Shown here: one piece after another, positions 63,305-64,000 of the stretch | How the letters are laid out: each line of letters opens with the position of its first letter | Position numbering within the stretch: position 1 is the first letter of the stretch | Assembly (NCBI GenBank): GCA_900112785.1 | Contig: FONB01000012.1 | Coordinates: 62,001-126,000 of the forward strand | Length of the DNA stretch: 64,000 nucleotides | Origin: Phytobacter palmae | Lineage (GTDB): Bacteria; Pseudomonadota; Gammaproteobacteria; Enterobacterales; Enterobacteriaceae | Reading direction: 5' to 3' | The notes under the pieces: model-generated | Database searches by the model: none | Told to the model about the DNA's origin: nothing | Seen by the model: only the letters and a program-made list of their open reading frames with translations | Program-made: the position numbers and the translations under genes

Positions 63305-64000
63305 TGAATACGACCGAACTTGAAGCCCTGATTCGCACCATCCTGAGCGAACAACTGACACCTGCACCAGAGAAAAAAGAGATCTGCACAAAAGGAGTGT
63401 TCGGCACGCCGAATGAGGCTATCAACGCAGCACACCAGGCCTTCCTGCGCTACCAACAGTGCCCCTTAAAAACCCGTAGCGCCATTATTTCCGGAATTCG
63501 CAATGAACTGGCTGCATATCTGGCCGAACTGGCGGAAGAGAGCGCCACAGAAACCGGTATGGGCAACAAAGAAGATAAGTTTCTCAAAAACAAAGCCGCG
63601 CTGGAAAATACCCCGGGTATTGAAGATCTCACCACCACTGCGCTGACTGGCGACGGCGGCATGGTGTTATTCGAATATTCCCCGTTTGGCGTTATTGGTT
63701 CCGTTGCACCCAGCACGAACCCGACCGAAACCATCATTAACAACAGTATCAGTATGCTGGCAGCAGGAAATACCGTTTATTTCAGTCCGCATCCGGGTGC
63801 GAAAAAGGTTTCGCTCAAGCTGATCCGCATGATCGAAGATATCGCTTTCCGCCATACCGGTATTCACAACCTGGTGGTGACCGTAGCCGAGCCCACTTTC
63901 GAAGCCACCCAGCAGATGATGGCACATCCCAAAATCGCCCTGCTGGCAATTACCGGTGGTCCTGGCATTGTTCTGATGGGCCTTAAGAGCGGCAAAAAAG
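63304..64000 (+). CDS. pduP: PduP, CoA-dependent propionaldehyde dehydrogenase (partial)
   Basis: The first 232 codons only; the gene runs off the window. The N-terminal 18 residues MNTTELEALIRTILSEQL are the prototype encapsulation peptide. NAD-binding and ALDH folds follow (VIGSVAPSTNPTETIINNSISML, ITGGPGIV). The catalytic Cys lies beyond the end. Start overlaps the pduO stop (TAATG). Confidence 0.97.
   Translation, partial: MNTTELEALIRTILSEQLTPAPEKKEICTKGVFGTPNEAINAAHQAFLRYQQCPLKTRSAIISGIRNELAAYLAELAEESATETGMGNKEDKFLKNKAALENTPGIEDLTTTALTGDGGMVLFEYSPFGVIGSVAPSTNPTETIINNSISMLAAGNTVYFSPHPGAKKVSLKLIRMIEDIAFRHTGIHNLVVTVAEPTFEATQQMMAHPKIALLAITGGPGIVLMGLKSGKK

Noticed and set aside
1..64000. CRISPR array, insertion sequence or transposase
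   Set aside because: No regularly spaced repeats and no transposase-like reading frame were seen on either strand.

Overview
The window is chromosomal DNA from a member of the Enterobacteriaceae, most probably Citrobacter or a close relative. The left part has the order of the E. coli 43-44 minute region (serU, mtfA, asnT, cbl-nac, ldtA/erfK, amn, asnW-yeeO, then cobTSU). The right part has the Salmonella-type cbi-cob / pocR-pduF / pdu arrangement. Protein lengths match the E. coli and Salmonella orthologues almost residue for residue, but the sequences are neither E. coli nor Salmonella.

Layout. 1-2450: an OmpC/OmpF-family porin, tRNA-Ser(CGA), mtfA and the first tRNA-Asn. 2450-6420: a LysR regulator divergent from an SSAT-like acetyltransferase, then cbl and nac (nitrogen and sulfur control, with a sigma-54 promoter and NtrC site) and the second tRNA-Asn. 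6420-9655: a small YjfB-type motility gene behind a near-consensus FliA promoter, the L,D-transpeptidase ldtA, and an acuR-acuI pair. 9800-13150: amn (AMP nucleosidase, Pho box) with an aminopeptidase P gene. 13150-14900: an AT-rich insert holding a LuxR-type regulator and an EAL protein. 14900-24980: a carbohydrate transport and catabolism locus of unknown substrate. It has two DeoR regulators, a HAD phosphatase, an FGGY kinase, a BtpA/SgcQ protein, an SDR and a MalEFGK-type ABC transporter. Repeated TTTGTTC-type motifs lie in its intergenic spaces.

25000-34440: two more tRNA-Asn genes around yeeO, then small accessory modules: DUF3601, a YtfP/GGCT protein, a flavin monooxygenase, a LysR-controlled CMD/tautomerase/DUF4865 operon, and a second elongation factor G (fusA2) divergent from an ArsR repressor.

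34440-51200 is the complete anaerobic cobalamin operon, cbiABCDETFGHJKLMNQOP-cobUST, on the minus strand. It lies behind a cobalamin riboswitch and has many 4-base start/stop overlaps. pocR and pduF follow, also on the minus strand. From 53892 the plus strand carries pduABCDEGHJKLMNO and the beginning of pduP, encoding a B12-dependent 1,2-propanediol microcompartment. The cobalamin operon makes the cofactor for PduCDE. PocR, an AraC-type protein with a propanediol-sensing domain, is expected to drive both operons.

No insertion sequence, prophage or CRISPR array was seen. The most noteworthy unexplained signals are an 18-bp palindrome family around pocR/pduF/pduA, the uncharacterised DeoR-controlled sugar locus, the EF-G paralogue with its own ArsR repressor, paired palindromes in front of the LuxR/EAL genes, and an orphan FliA promoter.
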